A DNA stretch of 6,967 bases from JBEKCP01 sp050014815 (GTDB taxonomy: Bacteria; Planctomycetota; Planctomycetia; Pirellulales; Thermoguttaceae), in assembly GCA_050014815.1 (NCBI GenBank), contig JBEKCP010000330.1, positions 1-6,967 on the forward strand, in the 5' to 3' direction. Below are positions 1-6,758 of the stretch, piece by piece. The notes below the pieces were generated by a model. It did no database searches. It was not told where the DNA came from and was given only the letters and a program-made list of their open reading frames with translations. The position numbers and the translations under genes are program-made. How positions within the stretch are numbered: position 1 is the stretch's first letter; every line of letters begins with the position of its first letter.

Positions 1-1071
1 AATCCGTTTCTGGCAGTCGCCGATGACCAGCCGGACGGAGGGAAAGTCCTTTTCGATCGCGCCGGCAATCTCGCCCCATACATCCAGCCCAACATATTCC
101 GTTTGCCGGCCGATATCTTCAAAACGCAGGTGCGATCCGGTTCCCGGCCCGATCTCCAACGTCCTTCCTCCGGCGACGGCGCTTCGCAGCGCATAGTAAT
201 GGCCAAAGCGATCAACCCATCCGAACTTGGAGGAGTGAACGTTCTTCAAATAGTGCGCATACCAATCTTCCAGGATGCGCAACTGCTCCGCGGTCAGCGG
301 CGGTCTGGCTTTCGGCCAGCGAGGTTTATCCGAGTCGTGTGCCATTCGCGCTCCGTCCTTTTCGGATACGTCCAGCCAAGGATCCGGCTTGCGGCAGAGA
401 ACCTGGTATTGCCCACCCAGGGGGATCTTTTGCAGGCTTCTTTCTAAAGGCCTGAGTCCGCGCAGTATCCGCGGGAAAATGAACCGATAATCGATTCGCA
501 GCACGTCAAAACCCGCATCCCGAAGCAGTCTTTTTGCCCGGCGGGGAAAGATCATGATCGCGTCCCGGTCGAAGGGAACCCGGCTCATCATGTACCGCGT
601 CATCGGGTTCCACGGATTGTTCTCCCAAAATGCGAATATCCCTCCGGGGCGCAGCGCGGAACAGATCAACTCCAGTGCAGGCGGCCGTTGGGCAGGCACG
701 ATGTGATGGAAAACCCCGTTGGTAAATGCCAGATCGATTCCGCCGGACGGCCGATAAGCCCGCAGTTCCGTATACTTCGCCGCATATTTAACGTATCGCT
801 CTTGCGCGAGCTTGATCGATTCGGTCGAAACGTCCAACCCCAAGCAAGACTCCGACTGCAAGTATTTGAAGAAGTATGGGGTGGCCGTCCCCGTGCCGCA
901 ACCGAAGTCCAGCACGTGCCGCGCCTCAAAGCCCAGACCGGCGAGGCAACGCGAGAGATACACGATCCGTTGCTCGGCGAAGTAGAATTTGTCCTCGCCG
1001 GTGAACTGGAGCCCCCGTTGCAATTGAGCGTCGTAGTCCGCGGCATAACGGTCGAATTCGGACTGGCTCAT
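1..1071 (-). CDS. Tandem SAM-dependent methyltransferase fusion (3' end beyond window)
   Basis: Open frame of 357 codons from ATG at 1071 to the left edge, with no in-frame stop; the C-terminus lies outside. Residues 1-230 look like a complete class I SAM methyltransferase. It opens with FDRYAADYD, has motif I VLDFGCGTG at 53-61, the acidic residue ending motif II at LGLD (77-80), a motif IV-like FTNGVFHHI at 116-124, LRPGGIFAFWE at 140-150, and a typical ending GGQYQVLCRKP. A polar linker (about 230-255) leads into a second methyltransferase N-terminus: RPPLTAEQ at 256-263, TLEIGPGTG at 304-312, YVGLD at 326-330 and GDCQKR at 351-356. The two domains are not copies of each other. The gene starts 29 bases after the upstream membrane-protein gene, so it is probably cotranscribed; I see no clear Shine-Dalgarno before ATG 1071. 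Likely role (inference): methylating sugars or a glycan end in the cytoplasm. The acceptor is unknown. The methyltransferase call is firm; the fusion could also reflect a lost stop or a sequencing error. Confidence 0.88.
   Translation of the reverse strand, partial: MSQSEFDRYAADYDAQLQRGLQFTGEDKFYFAEQRIVYLSRCLAGLGFEARHVLDFGCGTGTATPYFFKYLQSESCLGLDVSTESIKLAQERYVKYAAKYTELRAYRPSGGIDLAFTNGVFHHIVPAQRPPALELICSALRPGGIFAFWENNPWNPMTRYMMSRVPFDRDAIMIFPRRAKRLLRDAGFDVLRIDYRFIFPRILRGLRPLERSLQKIPLGGQYQVLCRKPDPWLDVSEKDGARMAHDSDKPRWPKARPPLTAEQLRILEDWYAHYLKNVHSSKFGWVDRFGHYYALRSAVAGGRTLEIGPGTGSHLRFEDIGRQTEYVGLDVWGEIAGAIEKDFPSVRLVIGDCQKRI
343..360 (-). promoter_or_regulatory. Possible internal ribosome binding site and start for the second methyltransferase domain
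   Basis: Inside the fused methyltransferase frame, at the domain junction, the minus strand reads AAGGACGGAGCGCGAATG. This places GGAG (354-351) five bases before an in-frame ATG (345-343, Met243). The site sits just upstream of the RPPLTAEQ start of the second domain. It may be a relic of two formerly separate genes, or an active internal start giving a free second methyltransferase as well as the fusion. The evidence is position and motif only. Confidence 0.4.
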
Positions 1072-1100
1072 ATTTTTAGGCGCCAACGACAGGGCTGTGA

Positions 1101-3281
1101 TCAATCCGGGGTCCTGGCCGCGCGAGCCTTCCAAGACCCGTGCGCCCTTTCAGCGAGCAAGCGAACCAGCGGCATGGCCCTCCAGATCGCCAGGACGCAG
1201 AACACCACCAGCAAAGGATGACTCGGGCTCAGATAATGGAACCCGGTGGCTGGAAACGCCAGCGCATCCACAATCGCGTTGACTGCGAGCCGACCTGCAA
1301 CCGCCGTGAGCAGGACACATTCAGTCATAAAGGCCGGATCTCGTTTGCCACGATACAGCCCAACGCACTGCCCAAGAAACGCGACCAGCGCCATGACTGC
1401 TACGGGCGGCATTACCGCCTGGTAGATGCGCCCGATCGCTCGTAAGACGCGCATCCTCGGGGCCTTCAACTCGGTGCGGATCACGTCGTCTGGCTGGATG
1501 CTCATCAGCCAGAACTGCAGGGATTCCGAGTCGACTCGCCCGTGCTGACCGTCGAGAGGAATGGTCGCCAGCGTTAGATCGCGATTACCGCGGACAACCA
1601 ATTCCGCGCCTTGCGTCTCAGGGAACTCCACGACGAATTTCGCTCGAAGGGCGCGGGAGAACTCGTGGCCCCCGTTGCGCAACGCGAGATAGAAGTCCGG
1701 GCTATCCGACCAGGAAACCGTACACGGGACAAAGCCGCTGCCGGAAGACCTTACGAGCAAGTCGATGGCCGTCGTCGGCGAGAACGCCCAACCGGTAACT
1801 CGCATCGTCGGGGGATCGACCGGCGAGAGCGTACCGTGCGTCATTTCACGAAACAGGGCCAGGGCATGTTCATCGCCCACGCTGGGCGTGACCTTGAAAT
1901 CCAGTCCTTGGAGGCAAAAGAGCGTACAGGCAGCCTGAATCAGAGATATCGGAATCTGAGCCAGGCAACTGGAATTCAAGGGGGGGATGAGCGAGTCGCG
2001 CCGCGGACCGGCCGCCAGGTCGCCGCGATCGCAAGCATCGTCGATTTCGCCGGCCAGCCGGGCATAGAACTGCCTTGCTTCCGTTCCGGACTTTGCGTGT
2101 CCCGCCTGGGCAGCCGCCTCGCGAATGACCCATAACATGTGCCCGCCCCCAATCTCGCCCTTCAGATCCTGGTCGGGTGCCGCCTCGGCGGAATACCTGG
2201 CAAACGCCTGGCCCAGCGGACCTTCGATGACAGGGCGGAGTTCACGAAAAGCGGGGCTTACGGCGTAAGCTCGCATGCGGACTTCCTTGGGGATCGGAAC
2301 TTGTCGCTGCCACTCGGCAGGTTTGATACGGCCCAATGCCCCATACGCCGCAAGAAACTCGGCGTTCTTGAATTCGGAAACATTGTAAACGCCATATTTG
2401 ACTCCATTGATGACACAGACCGTCGAGTAGCCGGCCAGGAGAATCGCCGCAGGAACGAGGCAGGCCAGGAACCATCGGACCGGTTGCGGATGGTGCCGCA
2501 GGACTGTCCAACCGGCCCATGCGAACAAGAGCAGAAGCGACGGCACGACCCAGATGCCCTCTTCCCGCGTCAGCCAGAAGCAACTCAGGCTCAGGCCGAG
2601 GCCCACGGCCCAAAGGTACGTCCAGCGGAGCGGCAGGTGGCGGCGAAGCGCCACGGCAAGGGCGCAGGCGAGGACCAGCCCGGTGAGCCCCGCGTAGAAG
2701 TATGCGCGCGTTGTGCGATACGCCTCGTTGATCATCCAGACCGGATCGAAGAGCACGACCGTGAAGAGCACCAACAACACCGGCGGCCTGGCCACGAGCG
2801 GCCGGAGAGCCCTAATCAAGACAAGGCAAAAAATGGTATAGACCAGGTGTTCGCCGAGCTTTAGCGGCAGGCCGATCGTATGGCAAAGGGAAATGAACAT
2901 CGGGTACATCGGCCCTTTGACCAGCGTAAGCTGGTCGTAGGGACCGAGCCAATGCCCGGCGGAAAGTTGAACCGCCGAACGCACGAATAGCGCGTCGTCA
3001 TAACTCGCGTGGGTCCATGCCTGCACCGGAATCACCGCCACCAGGGCGAGCTTCATGGCCGCCAGCGCCAGAAAGGTCCAGGTCAACCAGGGGGGCAGCG
3101 GCGAGATGGTATCGGACCAGTCGGCCGCCGGCTTCCCCCCGCCCGGGCGAAGTGCCTCCAGAGACACGCGGCGGAGCGAAGAGACCCAATGTCGAAATCT
3201 CTCTCCGCGCGTCCTTCCGGAATCTCGCAGATCCGTTCTTTTCCGCCGATCTTGTGCGCGACGTTTGGGCAAGGATTGCAT
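1101..3281 (-). CDS. Polytopic GT-C-like membrane protein with large soluble insert, function unassigned
   Basis: A 726-residue integral membrane protein resembling GT-C glycosyltransferases, though it matches no named enzyme I recognise. After a basic N-terminus of about 60 residues comes TM1 (about 65-85). An external loop follows with a paired-acid motif, ASYDDALF (92-99), then HWLGPY (110-115) and KGPMYPMF (122-129). Acidic residues after TM1 are the usual GT-C catalytic position. More hydrophobic helices run to about 290. A mostly soluble stretch spans about 295-615, with one possible hydrophobic helix near 441-460 and a beta-rich GWAF segment at 482-579. Three hydrophobic helices close the protein, with FHYLSPSHPLL (681-691) in a place where GT-C proteins often carry a substrate-binding aromatic/basic motif. 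Likely role (inference): moving a lipid-linked sugar on the outer face of the inner membrane. The start is uncertain. ATG 3281 is chosen, with GAGG directly abutting it; the frame is open back to a TTG at 3350 (749 residues), which has no SD-like sequence. The next gene follows after 29 bases. Confidence 0.75.
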   Translation of the reverse strand: MQSLPKRRAQDRRKRTDLRDSGRTRGERFRHWVSSLRRVSLEALRPGGGKPAADWSDTISPLPPWLTWTFLALAAMKLALVAVIPVQAWTHASYDDALFVRSAVQLSAGHWLGPYDQLTLVKGPMYPMFISLCHTIGLPLKLGEHLVYTIFCLVLIRALRPLVARPPVLLVLFTVVLFDPVWMINEAYRTTRAYFYAGLTGLVLACALAVALRRHLPLRWTYLWAVGLGLSLSCFWLTREEGIWVVPSLLLLFAWAGWTVLRHHPQPVRWFLACLVPAAILLAGYSTVCVINGVKYGVYNVSEFKNAEFLAAYGALGRIKPAEWQRQVPIPKEVRMRAYAVSPAFRELRPVIEGPLGQAFARYSAEAAPDQDLKGEIGGGHMLWVIREAAAQAGHAKSGTEARQFYARLAGEIDDACDRGDLAAGPRRDSLIPPLNSSCLAQIPISLIQAACTLFCLQGLDFKVTPSVGDEHALALFREMTHGTLSPVDPPTMRVTGWAFSPTTAIDLLVRSSGSGFVPCTVSWSDSPDFYLALRNGGHEFSRALRAKFVVEFPETQGAELVVRGNRDLTLATIPLDGQHGRVDSESLQFWLMSIQPDDVIRTELKAPRMRVLRAIGRIYQAVMPPVAVMALVAFLGQCVGLYRGKRDPAFMTECVLLTAVAGRLAVNAIVDALAFPATGFHYLSPSHPLLVVFCVLAIWRAMPLVRLLAERAHGSWKARAARTPD

Positions 3282-3378
3282 CCTCAGCTTCAACAGGTGT
3301 CCGAGAACTGATGGAGCTCGAGCGGCATCGGCGGTCTTCGCGCGCGGCAATCAGAGGAGTTGTGCAACTAAAGACCAC

Positions 3379-3408
3379 GTTATAACCCGACCAGGGGCGT
3401 TGGATCAA
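3379..3408 (-). promoter_or_regulatory. Candidate sigma70 promoter for the leftward unit
   Basis: On the minus strand, TTGATC (3408-3403) and TATAAC (3384-3379) are separated by 18 bases, matching the sigma70 -35 box at 4 of 6 positions and the -10 box at 5 of 6. Transcription would begin near 3372. That gives a leader of about 90 bases to ATG 3281, or about 20 bases to the alternative TTG at 3350. It would drive the membrane protein and the methyltransferase together. Confidence 0.45.
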
Positions 3409-3701
3409 GACCGCAGCCTCCGAAATCGCCGTACGCCGCTGGACAACTTGCCGGAAAATGGTGATACCCCATAAGCGGCATCGCCGAGGCACTTTTCCGC
3501 CGGTATGCTGTTCGGATGCAGGCAGTGCTGCAACAACCCAACAACCGGTATTGATATTTCCCTGGAGCGCGGACCCGCGAGCACCCCGCCGCAGCAGGGG
3601 ATTCACCAAGAAGCGGGAGAGCGGCTCGCATCGGATATCCTCGCCGCGGCCTCCCGGCAAGGTCACACGAGGCATCGCTTTCCTTCCGGCGGCACGTGGG
3701 C

Positions 3702-3707
3702 TATAAA
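3702..3707 (+). promoter_or_regulatory. Weak -10-like element ahead of the rightward GT-C gene
   Basis: TATAAA lies about 40 bases before ATG 3745, matching the -10 consensus at 5 of 6 positions. The sequence 16-17 bases upstream (around TTTCCTT, 3679-3685) is a poor -35 box. If used, the transcript would start near 3714. That would exclude the in-frame ATG at 3505 and support the start at 3745. Confidence 0.25.
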
Positions 3708-3744
3708 TGAACAGTTGCCTGCGGACGAAGCGAATTGGAAATCG

Positions 3745-5460
3745 ATGACAGCGCGACGAGCAAAGAAGAAGCATGCTGTGCGGCAGGAACCCCCTCCTCC
3801 GGCCAGTGCGTCGCTGTCTCATCCTGTCGTCGCGGCACCCCAGCTCGCCCGTTGGACGCACCGCCTCGATTGGGTGTTGTTCGGGATTGCTTGCCTGCTG
3901 GCCGTGTTCTTCAGCGTTGTGCTTTACGACCACGCGGGGGCGTTTTGGCGCGACGAAACCTCGAGCATTCAGTTGGCATCGGTCTTGTCGATCCACACCA
4001 ACGCAACGTGGCTCGTCAAGGATTCGGCGCCACCCTTGCTCCATGCGTTGCTGCGCCTGTGGACGTCGATGGGTTTCGGCGCGACCGATGAAGTGATACG
4101 GTCGTTTGGGACCGTGGTTTTCCTGGGCATCGTCGGTGCACTTGTCGTCACCTCGACGATGTTCACCCGCCGGGCACCCATCTTGGCCATGGCGATGGTG
4201 GCCTTCAATCCGACCATCTTCTACTTCGGTAGCTCGATCCGCGCATACGGTCTGGCGATGTTATTCGTGCTTCCGTGCTGTTGTGCATTCTGGAGGGTCG
4301 TCCAGAAGCCAACCGTGCGCAATGTGCCGGCTAGCCTTGTGCTGGCGCTCTTGAGTTGCCACGCCAGTTATCAGAACACGTACCTCTTGTTTGCGATCGG
4401 GTTGGCGGGCATAACCGTATGCGCGCTGTGCGGGCTCTGGAAACGCTCCCTGTTGATCATGGCGATCTGCGGCGCAACGGCGCTATCCATGCTGGTCTAT
4501 ATTCCGGTAATTCGTTTATATGCAAAGCCTTTACAAATCGCCGGTGCCGATGTTACCAACGAGATGATTTTCCGCGGGTTGTCCCAAGCGATCGGCAACG
4601 GCGACTCGCGGGTGTTCGCGGTCTGGGTGGGAATCGGTGCTGCCGCCCTGATCTTCCTGGTCGTGATGATCGTGCGTTCTCGCCGGACCGTCCGCACGGC
4701 GCCGTCATTGCCTCTCTATGCCCTCATCGTGATCGTGGTTGCGATGATGACAGCCTACACCTTCTTTCGAGCCAACGGGACCGTCCCGTATCCGTGGCAT
4801 TACGTGCCCCTGTTGGCGCTTTTCGGAATGATGGCCGACGTTGCCGTCTGCACTGAGGATGATAGGGGTTGGGTCTTGCTCATGCGCACCGTCGCGGCGT
4901 GCGGTCTGATGCTCTTGTGCTTATCTCCGTTGTGGACATTCGCTCACATGCGGCGGACGAATATCGATCGCGTCTGCGCGGCCGTTGGTGAAAGGGCCGC
5001 GGACGACGACTTCATCCTGGTCAGTCCATTTTGGCTTTCCCCCGGCTTCAAGTACTATTATCATGGCGCGGCACCCTGGAATACGCTTCCCCTGACTTCC
5101 AGCGATCTTGAAGTCAGCCTGTTTCCCCAACCGCGCATCAGAGACCTTATGACCCAATCGCACGCAATGGACGCTACGTTCGGGCGGATCCGCCAGACTC
5201 TCTCTGCCGGAAAGAGACTCTGGGTCGTGGGTGCAATCCAGTTCCTGCCTCCGAACAGTTTGCCGCCAACGTTGCCTCCCGCGCCGCAATCGCAATATGG
5301 ATGGGACAATAATGCATATACCCAAGTCTGGTCGATGCAGGCCGGGTACTTCGTCCAAACTCACGCGATCAAGGCCGAGGTCGTTGTCCCCGTAGAAGCA
5401 GGGCAATCGGTGAACTCATTGGAGAATATTCCGCTAACTCTGATTGAGGGTTGGCACTAA
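3745..5460 (+). CDS. ArnT/PMT-like GT-C family membrane glycosyltransferase
   Basis: A 571-residue polytopic membrane protein of the GT39/PMT_2/ArnT-like type. These enzymes move a sugar from a polyprenyl-phosphate donor to an acceptor on the periplasmic side. A basic, proline-rich N-terminus (1-40) precedes TM1 (about 42-60). The first external loop has AFWRDETSS (66-74), whose Asp/Glu fits the GT-C catalytic acid motif. Next come KDSAPPLLHALLRLW (92-106), typical of the family, SSIRAYGLAM (163-172), and about eight more hydrophobic helices up to residue 400, including PWHYVPLLALF (350-360). A soluble C-terminal domain of about 170 residues follows (DDDFILVSPFW, 420-430). The start at 3745 is chosen because TM1 follows at a normal distance and the frame upstream to ATG 3505 codes for nothing family-like; the SD is weak (GGAA at 3737-3740, four bases away). 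It is the first gene of the rightward set. Donor and acceptor cannot be read from the sequence. Confidence 0.85.
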   Translation: MTARRAKKKHAVRQEPPPPASASLSHPVVAAPQLARWTHRLDWVLFGIACLLAVFFSVVLYDHAGAFWRDETSSIQLASVLSIHTNATWLVKDSAPPLLHALLRLWTSMGFGATDEVIRSFGTVVFLGIVGALVVTSTMFTRRAPILAMAMVAFNPTIFYFGSSIRAYGLAMLFVLPCCCAFWRVVQKPTVRNVPASLVLALLSCHASYQNTYLLFAIGLAGITVCALCGLWKRSLLIMAICGATALSMLVYIPVIRLYAKPLQIAGADVTNEMIFRGLSQAIGNGDSRVFAVWVGIGAAALIFLVVMIVRSRRTVRTAPSLPLYALIVIVVAMMTAYTFFRANGTVPYPWHYVPLLALFGMMADVAVCTEDDRGWVLLMRTVAACGLMLLCLSPLWTFAHMRRTNIDRVCAAVGERAADDDFILVSPFWLSPGFKYYYHGAAPWNTLPLTSSDLEVSLFPQPRIRDLMTQSHAMDATFGRIRQTLSAGKRLWVVGAIQFLPPNSLPPTLPPAPQSQYGWDNNAYTQVWSMQAGYFVQTHAIKAEVVVPVEAGQSVNSLENIPLTLIEGWH

Positions 5461-5499
5461 GTATCGCGGCCTCTTGCAGCATGCCGGTCTCATCGCAGG

Positions 5500-5528
5500 T
5501 TGACAAAGGCTGTTCCTCCAGACATGAT
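5500..5528 (+). promoter_or_regulatory. Candidate sigma70 promoter for the aminotransferase
   Basis: A perfect -35 box TTGACA (5500-5505) is followed after 17 bases by CATGAT (5523-5528), 4 of 6 against the -10 consensus. It lies in the 150-base gap after the GT-C gene, and transcription would start near 5535, about 75 bases before ATG 5611. No terminator-like hairpin with a T tract was seen in the gap, so read-through from the gene upstream remains possible. Confidence 0.45.
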
Positions 5529-5610
5529 GTATTGAGTAAGCGCTACGCTAGCAGGGATGGATTACCCAGGTTGTCCACCGCAAGAGAGTCATGTAGGGCG
5601 AGACAAAACC

Positions 5611-6717
5611 ATGGCGACTCTCAGCGTCCCACTGAATGATCTGCGACGGCAATACCTGAACCTTGCCGGCGAGCTTGATGCGGCGGTTCATGCCGTGATG
5701 TCGAGCGGCCGGTATATCATGGGGCAGCAACACGACGCTTTTGAGCGGGAGTTCGCCGCCTACTGCGGGCGGAAATATGCCGTGGCGGTTGCAAACGGAA
5801 CGGATGCCCTGGAAATAGCCTTGCGCGCTGCCGGCTGCGGCCCAGGGGACGAGGTGATCACCGTTGCCAACGCGGGTGGCTACGCGACGTCGGCATGCCT
5901 TCTCGTCAATGCCACGCCCGTTTATGTCGATGTCGACCCAGCCACCCTCACCGTGTTGCCGCACGCGATACGTCCGGCATTGAGTTCCCGGACAAAAGCC
6001 ATCGTCGTTACGCATCTCTACGGAATGCTGGCCGACACGGAGGCCATACGGGGGGCGCTCGCGGGCTGCGAAGTTTCTATTATCGAGGACTGCGCGCAGG
6101 CGCACGGAGCAAGACGGCGCGGGCGCCCAGCCGGCAGCTTTGGAGATCTGGGCACGTTCAGTTTCTATCCGACCAAGAATCTCGGCGCGATGGGGGATGG
6201 CGGCGCGATTGTTACGGACGACGAGGTAATCGCGGAACATCTGCGCAGGTTGCGTCAGTATGGCTGGTCCGAGAAGTACAGATCCGTTTCGCCGGGAGGG
6301 TGCAACAGCCGCATGGATGAACTCCAGGCCGCGGTCTTGCGAAAGAAGTTACCTTACCTGGACCGATGGAATGAACGGCGGCGCGAGATCGTGGCGCGTT
6401 ATGGTGAATCGGCGCGAGGCACCGCGCTGAGGCTGGTTCACGAGCCAGTTCCCGAGTATGTCGCCCATCTCTGCATCGCCCGCCATCACGATCGCGACGG
6501 TCTGTGTCGCCGCTTGAAGGAGAACGGGGTGAGTACGGCGATCCATTACCCTTTGCTCGACCATCAGCAGGAGTCCCTTCGGAAAGCTCCATGGCGCGCG
6601 ATGGGGTTGCCCAACTCGGAGTCTGCCCAGGGCGAGATTGTTACGCTCCCGTGTTTTGCGGAAATGACGGAGGCTGAGGTTGACTGCGTCAGTGACGCGA
6701 TTCGCTCTTGTGGTTGA
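5611..6717 (+). CDS. DegT/DnrJ/EryC1/StrS family nucleotide-sugar aminotransferase
   Basis: A 368-residue PLP enzyme of about the family's usual length, expected to transfer an amino group (commonly from glutamate) to a keto group of a nucleotide-linked sugar in the cytoplasm. It opens with the standard VPLNDLRRQY (6-15). SGRYIMG (32-38), the cofactor phosphate-binding NGTDALE (62-68), PVYVDVDP (103-110), HLYGM (135-139), IIEDCAQAHGA (157-167, with Asp159 or Asp160 region facing the PLP ring), GTFSFYPTKNLGAMGDGGA (181-199, Lys189 as the Schiff-base lysine), SRMDELQAAVL (233-243) and IHYPLLDHQQ (311-320) all follow in family order. No key residue is missing. ATG 5611 fits the family N-terminus; the in-frame ATG at 5557 would add 18 residues without homology and has a badly spaced SD. 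Relatives include FdtB/QdtB-type C3 transaminases and ArnB-type C4 enzymes; the sugar and carbon cannot be decided here. Confidence 0.95.
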   Translation: MATLSVPLNDLRRQYLNLAGELDAAVHAVMSSGRYIMGQQHDAFEREFAAYCGRKYAVAVANGTDALEIALRAAGCGPGDEVITVANAGGYATSACLLVNATPVYVDVDPATLTVLPHAIRPALSSRTKAIVVTHLYGMLADTEAIRGALAGCEVSIIEDCAQAHGARRRGRPAGSFGDLGTFSFYPTKNLGAMGDGGAIVTDDEVIAEHLRRLRQYGWSEKYRSVSPGGCNSRMDELQAAVLRKKLPYLDRWNERRREIVARYGESARGTALRLVHEPVPEYVAHLCIARHHDRDGLCRRLKENGVSTAIHYPLLDHQQESLRKAPWRAMGLPNSESAQGEIVTLPCFAEMTEAEVDCVSDAIRSCG

Positions 6718-6742
6718 CGGCCGCGCGTTTGGTTTTTCGGCG

Positions 6743-6749
6743 GGAGGAG
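6743..6749 (+). promoter_or_regulatory. Strong Shine-Dalgarno for the GT2 gene
   Basis: GGAGGAG lies nine bases before ATG 6759, the best ribosome binding site in the window. It fixes the start of the glycosyltransferase, inside the 41-base gap after the aminotransferase stop codon. Confidence 0.75.
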
Positions 6750-6758
6750 TAGACCACG

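Larger units (their letters stand above)
3282..3744. other. Divergent intergenic region
   Basis: About 460 bases separate the two divergent membrane-protein genes. The region holds a fairly convincing leftward promoter near 3379-3408 and a weak rightward -10-like TATAAA at 3702. Several frames are open across it, but none has family-like sequence, hydrophobic segments or a good ribosome binding site, so I call no gene here. A CCCC/GGGG stem at 3584-3600 has no T tract. No recognisable operator, riboswitch or small RNA was seen. Confidence 0.6.

Noticed and set aside
688..1221. A plus-strand open frame opposite the methyltransferase (also 103-447)
   Set aside because: It is the exact codon-register complement of the methyltransferase gene. 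The minus-strand frame carries all the SAM-binding motifs.
2139..2864. A 241-codon plus-strand frame
   Set aside because: It is antisense to the leftward membrane protein, strongly charged and Gln/Arg-rich, with no recognisable domain. It is a shadow.
3282..3350. TTG at 3350 as the start of the leftward membrane protein (adds 23 residues)
   Set aside because: It is only the first start-like codon after an in-frame TGA and has no Shine-Dalgarno. It is kept as an alternative because the support for ATG 3281 is also modest.
3584..3600. CCCC...GGGG hairpin in the divergent gap
   Set aside because: It has only four base pairs with a nine-base loop and no following T tract, so it is not a terminator.
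3505..3744. An 80-codon N-terminal extension of the rightward GT-C protein from ATG 3505
   Set aside because: The extension has low-complexity, non-family sequence, no good Shine-Dalgarno, and would push TM1 to about residue 122. A -10-like box at 3702 also argues for the later start.
2998..4044. A 348-codon minus-strand open frame crossing the divergent gap and the starts of both membrane-protein genes
   Set aside because: It overlaps two well-supported genes in other frames. Its translation is rich in Arg, Gly and Pro with no family motif, as expected of a GC-rich shadow frame.
5542..5552. Short palindrome GCTA-CGC-TAGC just after the candidate promoter at 5500-5528
   Set aside because: A four-base arm is expected by chance, and there is no second copy or flanking symmetry to support an operator or terminator.
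5548..6240. A 230-codon minus-strand frame opposite the aminotransferase
   Set aside because: The plus strand encodes an unambiguous, complete aminotransferase; the antisense translation has no family features.
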